Assembly: GCA_964529265.1 (NCBI GenBank)
Contig: CAZGVW010000093.1
Location: 1-56,549 of the forward strand
DNA length: 56,549 nucleotides
Source of the DNA: CAZGVW01 sp964529265
Lineage (GTDB): Bacteria; Planctomycetota; Phycisphaerae; Phycisphaerales; UBA1924
Direction: 5' to 3'
Shown here: positions 1 to 6,372 of the stretch, in pieces
Layout: every line of letters begins with the position of its first letter
Numbering within the stretch: position 1 is the first letter of the stretch
Position numbers and translations under genes: made by a program
Notes under the pieces: generated by a model
What the model saw: only the letters and a program-made list of their open reading frames with translations
Databases searched by the model: none
Told to the model about the DNA's origin: nothing

Positions 1-1
1 C

Positions 2-97
2 GTCTACGGCAAGTACTCCGGCTCCGAAATCGAAATCAAGGACGTCAAACACCTCATCCTGCGGGAGTCGGAACTCCTGGGAGTGATCGAAGGGTAG
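2..97 (+). CDS. groES: Co-chaperonin GroES, C-terminal end (5' truncated by window)
   Basis: The window opens inside a reading frame that ends VYGKYSGSEIEIKD...ESELLGVIEG and stops at TAG 95-97. The segment with V(Y)GKYSG, the acidic/basic strand and the ESxxLGV(I/L) end is the C-terminal beta-strand region of the 10-kDa co-chaperonin, which caps the GroEL ring during ATP-driven folding in the cytoplasm. groEL follows about 515 bp downstream on the same strand, as expected for a groESL operon, but the two are separated by an inserted four-helix-bundle gene. Only 31 residues are visible, so the N-terminus and promoter cannot be judged. Confidence 0.9.
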   Translation, partial: VYGKYSGSEIEIKDVKHLILRESELLGVIEG

Positions 98-101
98 CCG
101 C

Positions 102-132
102 GGGGCAATGGGGAATGGGCAATGGGCAATGG
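102..132 (+). repeat. Left arm of 31-bp inverted repeat (heptad array)
   Basis: Four tandem heptads (GGGCAAT 103-109, GGGGAAT 110-116, GGGCAAT 117-123, GGGCAAT 124-130) form the arm. It is an exact reverse complement of 560-590. The start codon of the enclosed gene (122-124) and a G-rich Shine-Dalgarno-like stretch (110-114) both lie inside this arm. Confidence 0.95.
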
Positions 133-511
133 CGGAGAAGCCTCAAGCAATGAGATTCGCTCGTATCGGGACCTGGTCGCCTGGCAGCGGGCGTTCGGCC
201 TTGGTCTCGCGGTCTACGAGGCGACGCGCTCCATGCCCGAGTCCGAGCGCTTCGGCCTCATCAACCAGCTCCGCCGAGGCGCAGTCTCCATCGCCAGCAA
301 TATCGCCGAAGGCTACGGCCGAGGCAGCCGCGTCGATTACGCACGATTCCTCAAGGTTGCCCGTGGCGCCCTGTTCGAACTGGAGACACAGATCCTCTTC
401 GCGGCCGAACTCAAGTTCATTACTCAGGGCCAACGGAAGGCCATTACCGACCGCATCGATGACACCGCCCGCGTCCTCTCGGGCCTGATCAAGAGCCTCG
501 ACACACGCTGA
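122..511 (+). CDS. Four-helix-bundle protein, 23S rRNA IVP family
   Basis: The protein has 129 residues. From about residue 12 it shows the family signature: IRSYRDLVAWQRA, then LINQLRRGAVSIASNIAEGYGRGS, then YARFLKVARGALFELETQ, with a final amphipathic helix. This is the family (IVP/S23, four helix bundle) found in intervening sequences of 23S rRNA and related to the Avd accessory proteins of diversity-generating retroelements. The molecular role of stand-alone members is unsettled; nucleic-acid binding is usually supposed. The sole in-frame ATG near the conserved start lies in the heptad repeat, so the first four residues (MGNG) are encoded by the repeat. The gene is bounded by inverted repeats and sits between groES and groEL. 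Confidence 0.9.
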   Translation: MGNGGEASSNEIRSYRDLVAWQRAFGLGLAVYEATRSMPESERFGLINQLRRGAVSIASNIAEGYGRGSRVDYARFLKVARGALFELETQILFAAELKFITQGQRKAITDRIDDTARVLSGLIKSLDTR

Positions 512-559
512 CGACGCATTCCCCTCTGCCATGGGCAGTGCCCATTGCCCTCCTCTCTG

Positions 560-590
560 CCATTGCCCATTGCCCATTCCCCATTGCCCC
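560..590 (-). repeat. Right arm of 31-bp inverted repeat (heptad array)
   Basis: The sequence is the exact reverse complement of 102-132, made of ATTGCCC and ATTCCCC heptads. A further partial copy of the motif (539-550) and a perfect 7-bp hairpin with a single-base loop (531-545, ATGGGCA/TGCCCAT) lie between the IVP stop codon and this arm, so the right end is longer and more degenerate than the left. Confidence 0.95.
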
Positions 591-613
591 TCCAAGGACC
601 AAGGAAAGCACAT

Positions 614-2227
614 ATGTCTACAAAACAACTGATGTTCCGAGACTCCGCCCTCCTCGAAATGAAAGAGGGTGTTGAACGACTCGCCCGCGCGGTCAAAGTG
701 ACCATGGGCCCCACCGGCCGCAACGTCGTCATCCAGAAGTCCTACGGCGGCCCCGTCATCACCAAGGACGGCGTCACCGTCTCGAAGGAGATCACACTCC
801 CAGAGCCCTTCGAGAACATGGGCGCCAAGATGGTCAACGAGGTCGCCAAGAAGACCAACGACAAGGCCGGCGATGGCACCACCGCCGCCACCGTCCTCGC
901 CGAGGCCATCTTCGTTGAGGGCATCCGCCACGTCGCCGCCGGCGCCAACGCCGTGCAGGTGCAGCGCGGCGTCAACGCCGCCGCGGCCGCCGCCTCCGAA
1001 GCCCTCGACGCCATGGCCGTCAAGTGCAAGGGCAAGGAAGATTACCGCAAGATCGCCACCGTCTCCGCAAACCACGACGCCGAAATCGGCGACATGATCG
1101 CCTCCGCCATCGATAAGGTCGGCGCCGAAGGCGTCGTCGAAGTCGAGGAAGGCAAGGGCGCCGAGACCACCATCGACTTTGTGGACGGCATGCAGTTCGA
1201 TAAGGGCTACCTCTCGCCCTACTTCATGACCGATCCCAAGACCGCCGAGTGCGTCCTCGAAGACGCCTGGATCCTCATCCACGAGAAGAAAATCTCAAAC
1301 CTCAACGATTTTCTTCCGTTCCTGAACAAGATCGCCGGCAGCGGACGCGCCCTCGTCGTCATCGCCGAGGAAGTGGATAACGAAGCCCTCGCCGCGCTCG
1401 TCGTCAACCGCCTCCGCGGCGTGCTCAAGGTCTGCGCCGTCAAGGCCCCCGGCTTCGGCGATCGCCGTAAGGCCATGCTCGCCGATATCGCCGTCCTCAC
1501 CGGCGGAACCTTCTTCTCCGAGGACATCGGCCGCACACTCGAATCCATCGATCTCGATGAACTCGGCCAGGCCCGCAAGATCGTCATCACCAAGGACGAC
1601 ACCACCATCATCGAAGGCGCCGGAAAGAAGAGCGAAATCAAGGCCCGCGCCGATCAGATCAAGGCCCAGCACGAGAAATCCACCAGCGATTACGACCGCG
1701 AGAAACTCATGGAGCGCCTCGCCAAACTGACCGGCGGCGTCGCCATCATCAAGGTCGGCGCCGCCACCGAAACCGCGATGAAGGAGCGCAAGGACCGCGT
1801 CGATGACGCCCTCCACGCCACCCGCGCCGCGGCCAAGGAGGGCTACGTCCCCGGCGGCGGCGTCGCCCTCATCCGCACGCAGAATGCGATCGAAAACGCC
1901 AGAAAGAAGGCCAAAGGCGACGAAAAACTGGGTTTTGACATCGTTCTCAAGGCCGTCGAGTCCTGCGCCTACCAGATCGCCGTCAACGCCGGCGCCGATG
2001 GCGATCTCGTCGTCGCCAAGGTGAAGGAACTCCCCGCCAACCAGGGTTTCAACGCCTCCACGCACGAATTCACCGATCTGGTGAAGGCCGGCATCATCGA
2101 CCCCGCCCTCGTCGCCAAGACCGCCCTTGTCAACGCCGCCTCCGTCGCCGGCCTCATGCTCACCACCAACGTCATCATCACCGAACTCAAAGAGGACAAG
2201 GAAGTCGAAACCGGCGCCGTCGCCTGA
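614..2227 (+). CDS. groEL: Chaperonin GroEL (60 kDa)
   Basis: This 537-residue cytoplasmic chaperonin forms the double-ring folding chamber with GroES. Visible hallmarks are GPTGRNVVI near residue 32, the ATP-site DGTT at 87-90, the apical region, and VPGGGVALI in the C-terminal equatorial domain. The frame is open upstream to 545, but that extension would be translated from the repeat arm. The ATG at 614 has AAGGAAAG at 601-608 in front and gives the normal N-terminus (MSTKQLMF...). The C-terminus ends ETGAVA and lacks the flexible GGM tail of many GroELs. Coding is strongly C-ending at third positions. The gene is separated from groES by the IVS-like element, so expression coupled to groES may be altered. 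Confidence 0.98.
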   Translation: MSTKQLMFRDSALLEMKEGVERLARAVKVTMGPTGRNVVIQKSYGGPVITKDGVTVSKEITLPEPFENMGAKMVNEVAKKTNDKAGDGTTAATVLAEAIFVEGIRHVAAGANAVQVQRGVNAAAAAASEALDAMAVKCKGKEDYRKIATVSANHDAEIGDMIASAIDKVGAEGVVEVEEGKGAETTIDFVDGMQFDKGYLSPYFMTDPKTAECVLEDAWILIHEKKISNLNDFLPFLNKIAGSGRALVVIAEEVDNEALAALVVNRLRGVLKVCAVKAPGFGDRRKAMLADIAVLTGGTFFSEDIGRTLESIDLDELGQARKIVITKDDTTIIEGAGKKSEIKARADQIKAQHEKSTSDYDREKLMERLAKLTGGVAIIKVGAATETAMKERKDRVDDALHATRAAAKEGYVPGGGVALIRTQNAIENARKKAKGDEKLGFDIVLKAVESCAYQIAVNAGADGDLVVAKVKELPANQGFNASTHEFTDLVKAGIIDPALVAKTALVNAASVAGLMLTTNVIITELKEDKEVETGAVA

Positions 2228-2233
2228 TTCTGC

Positions 2234-2254
2234 GCTGGAACCCCCGTTTCCAGC
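2234..2254 (+). terminator. Weak hairpin after groEL
   Basis: A 7-bp stem GCTGGAA (2234-2240) / TTCCAGC (2248-2254) encloses a 7-nt loop a few bases after the groEL stop. It is not followed by a T-run, so it may only stabilise or pause the transcript rather than terminate it. Confidence 0.3.
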
Positions 2255-2369
2255 CTGAAAAACGACCTTCACGAGCCCGCGCCGGACACGGATCGGGCTC
2301 GATTCGCAAAAAGCGGAATTCGGCGCAGAAACGCGAATTCTGCTCACTTTTCCGGGTTTCTCGCTCAAA

Positions 2370-3530
2370 ATGCCCACCACGCGCGACTACTACGAAATCC
2401 TCGCCGTCGAGCGCACCGCCTCGCTCGAGGAAATCAAGCGCGCCTACCGCCGCCTGGCGATGAAACACCATCCGGACCGCAACAACGGCGCCTCCGACGC
2501 CGAGGCGAAGTTCAAGGAAGCCGCGGAGGCGTACGAAGTCCTGTCCGACGAGAACAAGCGCAAGATCTACGACCAGTACGGGCGCGACGGACTCCGCGGC
2601 GCCGGCGGCCCCGCCACGCACGATTTCTCGCGCATGAACGTCGAGGACATTTTCTCGATGTTCAACGAGATTTTTTCGGGCGGCGGATTCGGCGGCCGCT
2701 CGTCGGGGTTCGGCCGCCGCGGTCAGACCGTCGCCCGCGGCTACGACCTCGAAACCGAGATCACGATCGACCTGATCGACGTCCTCCACGGCGCGGAGCG
2801 CGACGTGGAGTTTACGCGCCTCGACGTGTGCGAAACGTGCACGGGCAGCGGCGCCGCGGCGGGGACGAAACCGGTCAAGTGCGCCACCTGCGGCGGGCAG
2901 GGACGCGTGATGCAGCAGGGCCTGGGCGGCATGTTCCGCATCGCCACCGCGTGCCCGCACTGCGCTGGCCGCGGCGTGCGGATTGAATCGCCCTGCGCCG
3001 AATGCCGCGGCAAGGGCCGCGTCCCGCGCAAGCGCAGCCTCGTCGTCAAGACGCCCCCCGGCGTGCATGATGGGCAGGCGGTGCGCATCCGCGGCGAGGG
3101 CGAGCCGCCGCCGCCCGAAGTTTCGGCGGACGGCTCCGGCGTGCGCGGCGACCTGCACGTGGTCGTGCGCGTGAACGCGCATGAGATCTTCGAGCGCCAC
3201 GGCGACGATCTGGCGCTCGACATGCCCATTTCGTTCACGCAGGCCGCCCTCGGCGCCGAAACGCCGGTCCCGACGCTTGAGGCGCCGACGACGCTCAAGG
3301 TTCCCCGCGGCACGCAGCACGGGGCGCACTTCCGGCTCGATGGGCACGGTCTGCCCAACCTGCGCACGCACAAGCGGGGCGACCTGATCGTGATCGCGAA
3401 GATCGAAATTCCGCGGAAACTGAGCGAAAAGCAGAAGCAACTGCTCCGCGATTTCGCCGAGACGGAGGGGATCGCCGTGAACCCGGAGTCGCAGGGGCTC
3501 CTCGGCAAGATCAAGGACAAGTTCCTCTGA
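2370..3530 (+). CDS. dnaJ: Molecular chaperone DnaJ (type I Hsp40)
   Basis: This 386-residue co-chaperone stimulates the ATPase of DnaK. The J-domain occupies residues 5-75 with HPD at 34-36. A Gly/Phe-rich linker (GGGFGGRSSGFGRRG) follows, then four CxxCxGxG zinc modules (CETCTGSG, CATCGGQG, CPHCAGRG, CAECRGKG) at about 153-213, and the C-terminal substrate-binding domains. It is a full-length type I protein. It lies 142 bp after groEL and just before grpE. The partner dnaK is not in this window, which is unusual given that both of its co-chaperones are here. Confidence 0.97.
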   Translation: MPTTRDYYEILAVERTASLEEIKRAYRRLAMKHHPDRNNGASDAEAKFKEAAEAYEVLSDENKRKIYDQYGRDGLRGAGGPATHDFSRMNVEDIFSMFNEIFSGGGFGGRSSGFGRRGQTVARGYDLETEITIDLIDVLHGAERDVEFTRLDVCETCTGSGAAAGTKPVKCATCGGQGRVMQQGLGGMFRIATACPHCAGRGVRIESPCAECRGKGRVPRKRSLVVKTPPGVHDGQAVRIRGEGEPPPPEVSADGSGVRGDLHVVVRVNAHEIFERHGDDLALDMPISFTQAALGAETPVPTLEAPTTLKVPRGTQHGAHFRLDGHGLPNLRTHKRGDLIVIAKIEIPRKLSEKQKQLLRDFAETEGIAVNPESQGLLGKIKDKFL

Positions 3531-3555
3531 CCAGCGCACCTACGATGATGCAGCC

Positions 3556-4152
3556 ATGGCATTCAACCGCCGCCACAAACCTGACGAAGCCGACCTGGAA
3601 GCCGCGGGCCACGTGAGCGCCGACGGCGCTCCGGATACGCCCGCCGCCGACGAGGCCGATCTCGACCATCGCCTGATGGCCGCGGAAGCGGATCTGGAGA
3701 GCATGCGCGAGCGTTATCAGCGCGCGCTGGCGGATTTCAAGAACTACCAGACGCGCGCGATCGAGAATGAGCGGCAGGCGCGGATTCAGGGCGCATCTGA
3801 CGTTCTGCACTCGATCATCCGGATTCTGGATCACTTCGACCTGGCGCTGGGGCTCGATCCGGAGAAGGCGACGGCGGCGCAGGTGCTGGGCGGCGTGCGC
3901 ATGATCCGGGATGAACTGATGCGGCAGGTTGCGCAGCACGGCGCGGTGAAGATCGAGCCGGCGCCGGGCGAGGAGTTCGATCCCCGCCGGCACGAAGCGG
4001 TGCAGTATCTGCCGGCGCCGGGCGTGGCGCCGGGGCACGTCTCGATCGTGCTTCAGCCGGGATATTCGCTCGGCGAGCGCGTGCTGCGGCCGGCGAAGGT
4101 GGCGGTCGCCCCGCCGGGAGCGGGGGATGAGCCGGGCGAGGGCGGCGCGTGA
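3556..4152 (+). CDS. grpE: Nucleotide exchange factor GrpE
   Basis: The protein has 198 residues. A long N-terminal coiled coil (about 30-100, with YQRALADFKNYQTRAIEN) leads into the compact beta domain with the typical region ending VSIVLQPGYSLGERVLRPAKVAV. GrpE releases ADP from DnaK so that the DnaK-DnaJ cycle can turn over. The gene starts 25 bp after dnaJ on the same strand, which implies cotranscription. The N-terminal 35 residues are acidic and probably disordered, and the C-terminus has a short Gly/Pro/Glu-rich tail. Confidence 0.95.
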   Translation: MAFNRRHKPDEADLEAAGHVSADGAPDTPAADEADLDHRLMAAEADLESMRERYQRALADFKNYQTRAIENERQARIQGASDVLHSIIRILDHFDLALGLDPEKATAAQVLGGVRMIRDELMRQVAQHGAVKIEPAPGEEFDPRRHEAVQYLPAPGVAPGHVSIVLQPGYSLGERVLRPAKVAVAPPGAGDEPGEGGA

Positions 4153-4211
4153 ATAATAAGGGCGTGATCGGCGCGGTCTCCTGCCCGCGATCACGCATGT
4201 GAGTGCAAGCC

Positions 4212-4541
4212 ATGCCGACGTACGAATACAGGTGCAACGAGTGCGGACACCAGTTCGAGGTGTTCCAGTCCATGAAGGATGGTCCGAAGCGCAAGTGCCC
4301 CAAGTGCGCGAAGAACGCGCTGGAGCGCTTGATCGGCGTGGGCGCGGGCGTGATCTTCAAGGGATCGGGTTTCTACGAGACGGATTACCGATCCGATTCG
4401 TATAAGAAGGCGGCGGACGCGGAGAAGAAGTCGTCGTCGGGCGACGGCGCGAAGGGCGAGAAGAGCGATTCGAAGCCCAAGGCGGCGCCGTGCGGCAAGG
4501 GCGCGAACTGCGGGTGCGCGGCGAAGCCGAAGACGGATTGA
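4212..4541 (+). CDS. FmdB-type zinc ribbon protein
   Basis: The 109-residue protein starts MPTYEYRCNECGHQF and has the paired zinc ligands C8/C11 and C29/C32 (CPKC). This is the FmdB/CxxC_CxxC_SSSS regulatory-protein family, whose biochemical function is not established. After the ribbon comes GVGAGVIFKGSGFYETDY, a standard family segment. A charged Lys/Ser tail ends with three more cysteines (CGKGANCGC). An upstream GTG at 4203 is in frame, but the family begins at the ATG 4212. It follows grpE by 59 bp. Its stop abuts the stop of the convergent transferase gene (TGATCA, 4539-4544). Confidence 0.88.
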   Translation: MPTYEYRCNECGHQFEVFQSMKDGPKRKCPKCAKNALERLIGVGAGVIFKGSGFYETDYRSDSYKKAADAEKKSSSGDGAKGEKSDSKPKAAPCGKGANCGCAAKPKTD

Positions 4542-6311
4542 TCAGCCGCCCGCCGCCGCCGCGGCGCAGCGCTGCCGCCACATCTCGCGGATCGCGTCTT
4601 CGAAGCGGCGGGCGAATCCGGCCTCATCGCACAGGGCCGAAGCGAGCACGCGCCCGCGGAGCGTGGAGCGGAGCGATTCGATTCGTCCGCGATCGAGCGC
4701 GAGATCGCGCGCGATGCGGATGTAGGACGCGTCATCCTGGGCGATGAGTTCCCCGAGTCCGACGGCGCTGAGCAGGCTGACGCCCACGCGGCCGGCGTGC
4801 GCTGCGCCGTTGAGCGTGACGACCGGCACGCCCATGAAGAGCGCTTCGCACGTCGTCGTGGTTCCGTTGTAGGGGAAGGTGTCGAGGGCGACGTCGAGGC
4901 GCTGGTAGACGCGCAGGTGGTCGGCGATTTCCTTCGTGGGCGGAAGGATCTCGACGCGGTCGAGGTCGGCGCCGGCGCGTTGAAGCGCTTCGAGGGTGAG
5001 GACGCGGGTCTGTTCCTCGTTGAAATCGCGATGCTTGAGGAGGAGGCGCGCGCCGGGTGTTTCGCGCAGCAGCGTAGACCACGCGCCGAGCACGCGGCGG
5101 TTCAGTTTCATGCCGGCGTTGAAGGAGCCGAAGACGGGGCCCTGGCCCTCGCGCGCCGCGCGGGCTGGTTCGGGCGCATCGGCCGGAGGGCGGTAGCAGA
5201 GGAAACACGGATCGAGCCGCCACAGACGTTCGGTGGCGCAAGCTTCGGCGCCGGGCGGGTCGGTGAACGAATCGACGATGCGCCAATCGATGGAGCGCAG
5301 GCCGGTGGTGTTCGGGTAGCCGAGGTACGTGACCTGCACCGGCGCGGGCCGCCGCGGGAAGATCATGAGGCGGTTGTTCGCGGTGTGGCCGGAGAGATCG
5401 ATGAGGACGTCGATGCCGTCCTTGCGGATGGTCTCGACGAGGGACGAGAGCGCAATGTGCGAGACGGCGCGCCAGGTGGAGGCGAGGCGCTTGAGCCGCT
5501 CCGTGGTGGAATCGGACGCCTGCGAGGTCGCGTAGCACAGGAGCTCGAAACGATCGCGATCGAGGCGCTCGAGCAGAGGCTCGAGAAAGAACGACACGGA
5601 GTGCGCGCCGAGGTCGCCGGACATGAAGCCGATGCGCAGGCGGCGCTCGGGATCGGGGTCGCGCAGGGGCGGCGGCGCGGGCGCGTTGGCTTCGACCATG
5701 CGGCCGAAGGACTCGTGGAGCCTGAGCGCCGCTTCGGCGTCGAGGTCCACAGCGCAGTTGGCGGCGAAGCAGAGGGCGTTGTGCGATTCGAGGCGGGCGG
5801 GCTGAAGACGGACGGCGTCCGCGAGCATGCGGACGGCGTCGTCGGCGCGCATCATGCCGATGAACGAGACGCCGAGGGTGAGCGCGGCGCGGGGATTGGC
5901 GGGCTCGATGCGGCGGACCTCCTCGGCGTGGCGGGCGGCGTTGGCGAATCGGCGCAGGGCGAGGAGCGCAATGGCGAGATTGAGCCGCGCGAAGGCGTTG
6001 TCGGGGCCCGCGGCGACGGCGCGCTCCAGAACTTCAACGGCCTGCGCGTGCTCGCCGAGATCGGCGTGGAGTTGGCCGAGGTTCGCGAGGAAATCGGGGT
6101 TGTCGGGCGCCGCGCGGAGCGCCTGCTGGATGAAGTGAAGGGCCTGTCGGTGCTGGCCGGATTTCGCCAGCACGAAGCACATCATGCAGTTGGCGTTGGG
6201 ATCGGCGGGCGTCTTGCGCAGGACAGCGAGGACGGTCTGGCGGGCCTGGTCGAAGCGGCCGGCCATCACCTGCTGCTGTGCCTGGGCGAGTCGTTCAGCC
6301 GCGGCGCTCAT
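4542..6311 (-). CDS. TPR protein with O-GlcNAc transferase (SPINDLY-like) catalytic domain, copy 2
   Basis: The protein has 589 residues. The first ~200 are TPR repeats (for example the helix pairs around NANCMMCFVLAKSGQ and PDFLANLGQLHADLGE). The rest matches the O-GlcNAc transferase C-terminal domain: RIGFMSGDLGAHS near residue 230 (position of the active-site His), SGHTANNRLMIFP, PVQVTYLGYPNTTG, SFNAGMKLNR (Lys that contacts UDP in OGT) and LDVALDTFPYNGTTTTCE. It probably glycosylates proteins in the cytoplasm using a nucleotide sugar; the donor is unknown. The start at 6311 is preferred over an upstream in-frame extension because the TPR begins there. It is the tandem paralogue of the next gene, 61 bp away, and cotranscribed with it. 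Confidence 0.88.
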   Translation of the reverse strand: MSAAAERLAQAQQQVMAGRFDQARQTVLAVLRKTPADPNANCMMCFVLAKSGQHRQALHFIQQALRAAPDNPDFLANLGQLHADLGEHAQAVEVLERAVAAGPDNAFARLNLAIALLALRRFANAARHAEEVRRIEPANPRAALTLGVSFIGMMRADDAVRMLADAVRLQPARLESHNALCFAANCAVDLDAEAALRLHESFGRMVEANAPAPPPLRDPDPERRLRIGFMSGDLGAHSVSFFLEPLLERLDRDRFELLCYATSQASDSTTERLKRLASTWRAVSHIALSSLVETIRKDGIDVLIDLSGHTANNRLMIFPRRPAPVQVTYLGYPNTTGLRSIDWRIVDSFTDPPGAEACATERLWRLDPCFLCYRPPADAPEPARAAREGQGPVFGSFNAGMKLNRRVLGAWSTLLRETPGARLLLKHRDFNEEQTRVLTLEALQRAGADLDRVEILPPTKEIADHLRVYQRLDVALDTFPYNGTTTTCEALFMGVPVVTLNGAAHAGRVGVSLLSAVGLGELIAQDDASYIRIARDLALDRGRIESLRSTLRGRVLASALCDEAGFARRFEDAIREMWRQRCAAAAAGG

Positions 6312-6372
6312 TCGTCTCCTCGCTCGCGCCGCTCCGGCGCGGGGAGGGAGTATACAGGCGCTTGCGCCCGCG

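Larger units (their letters stand above)
102..590 (+). mobile_element. IVS-like element: four-helix-bundle (23S IVP) gene inside 31-bp perfect inverted repeats
   Basis: The left arm (102-132) consists of heptads GGGCAAT, GGGGAAT, GGGCAAT, GGGCAAT plus flanking G residues. The right arm (560-590) is its exact reverse complement over 31 bases. Inward, 133-138 can also pair with 554-559 (one G-U), giving 37 continuous pairs in RNA. The only gene inside belongs to the family first described in intervening sequences of 23S rRNA genes. The element splits groES from groEL and ends 10 bp before the groEL ribosome binding site. No transposase is present. I see no direct target-site duplication: the outside flanks (98-101 and 591-594) differ. 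Mobility is inferred from architecture only. Confidence 0.6.

Noticed and set aside
102..590. A transposon or diversity-generating retroelement
   Set aside because: There is no transposase, reverse transcriptase or template/variable repeat pair, and no target duplication. Only the IVP/Avd-like fold is shared with retroelement accessory proteins, so an IVS-like reading is preferred.
545..613. N-terminal extension of groEL through the repeat arm
   Set aside because: The 23 extra residues come from the inverted repeat; the ATG at 614 has a proper ribosome binding site and gives the normal GroEL start.
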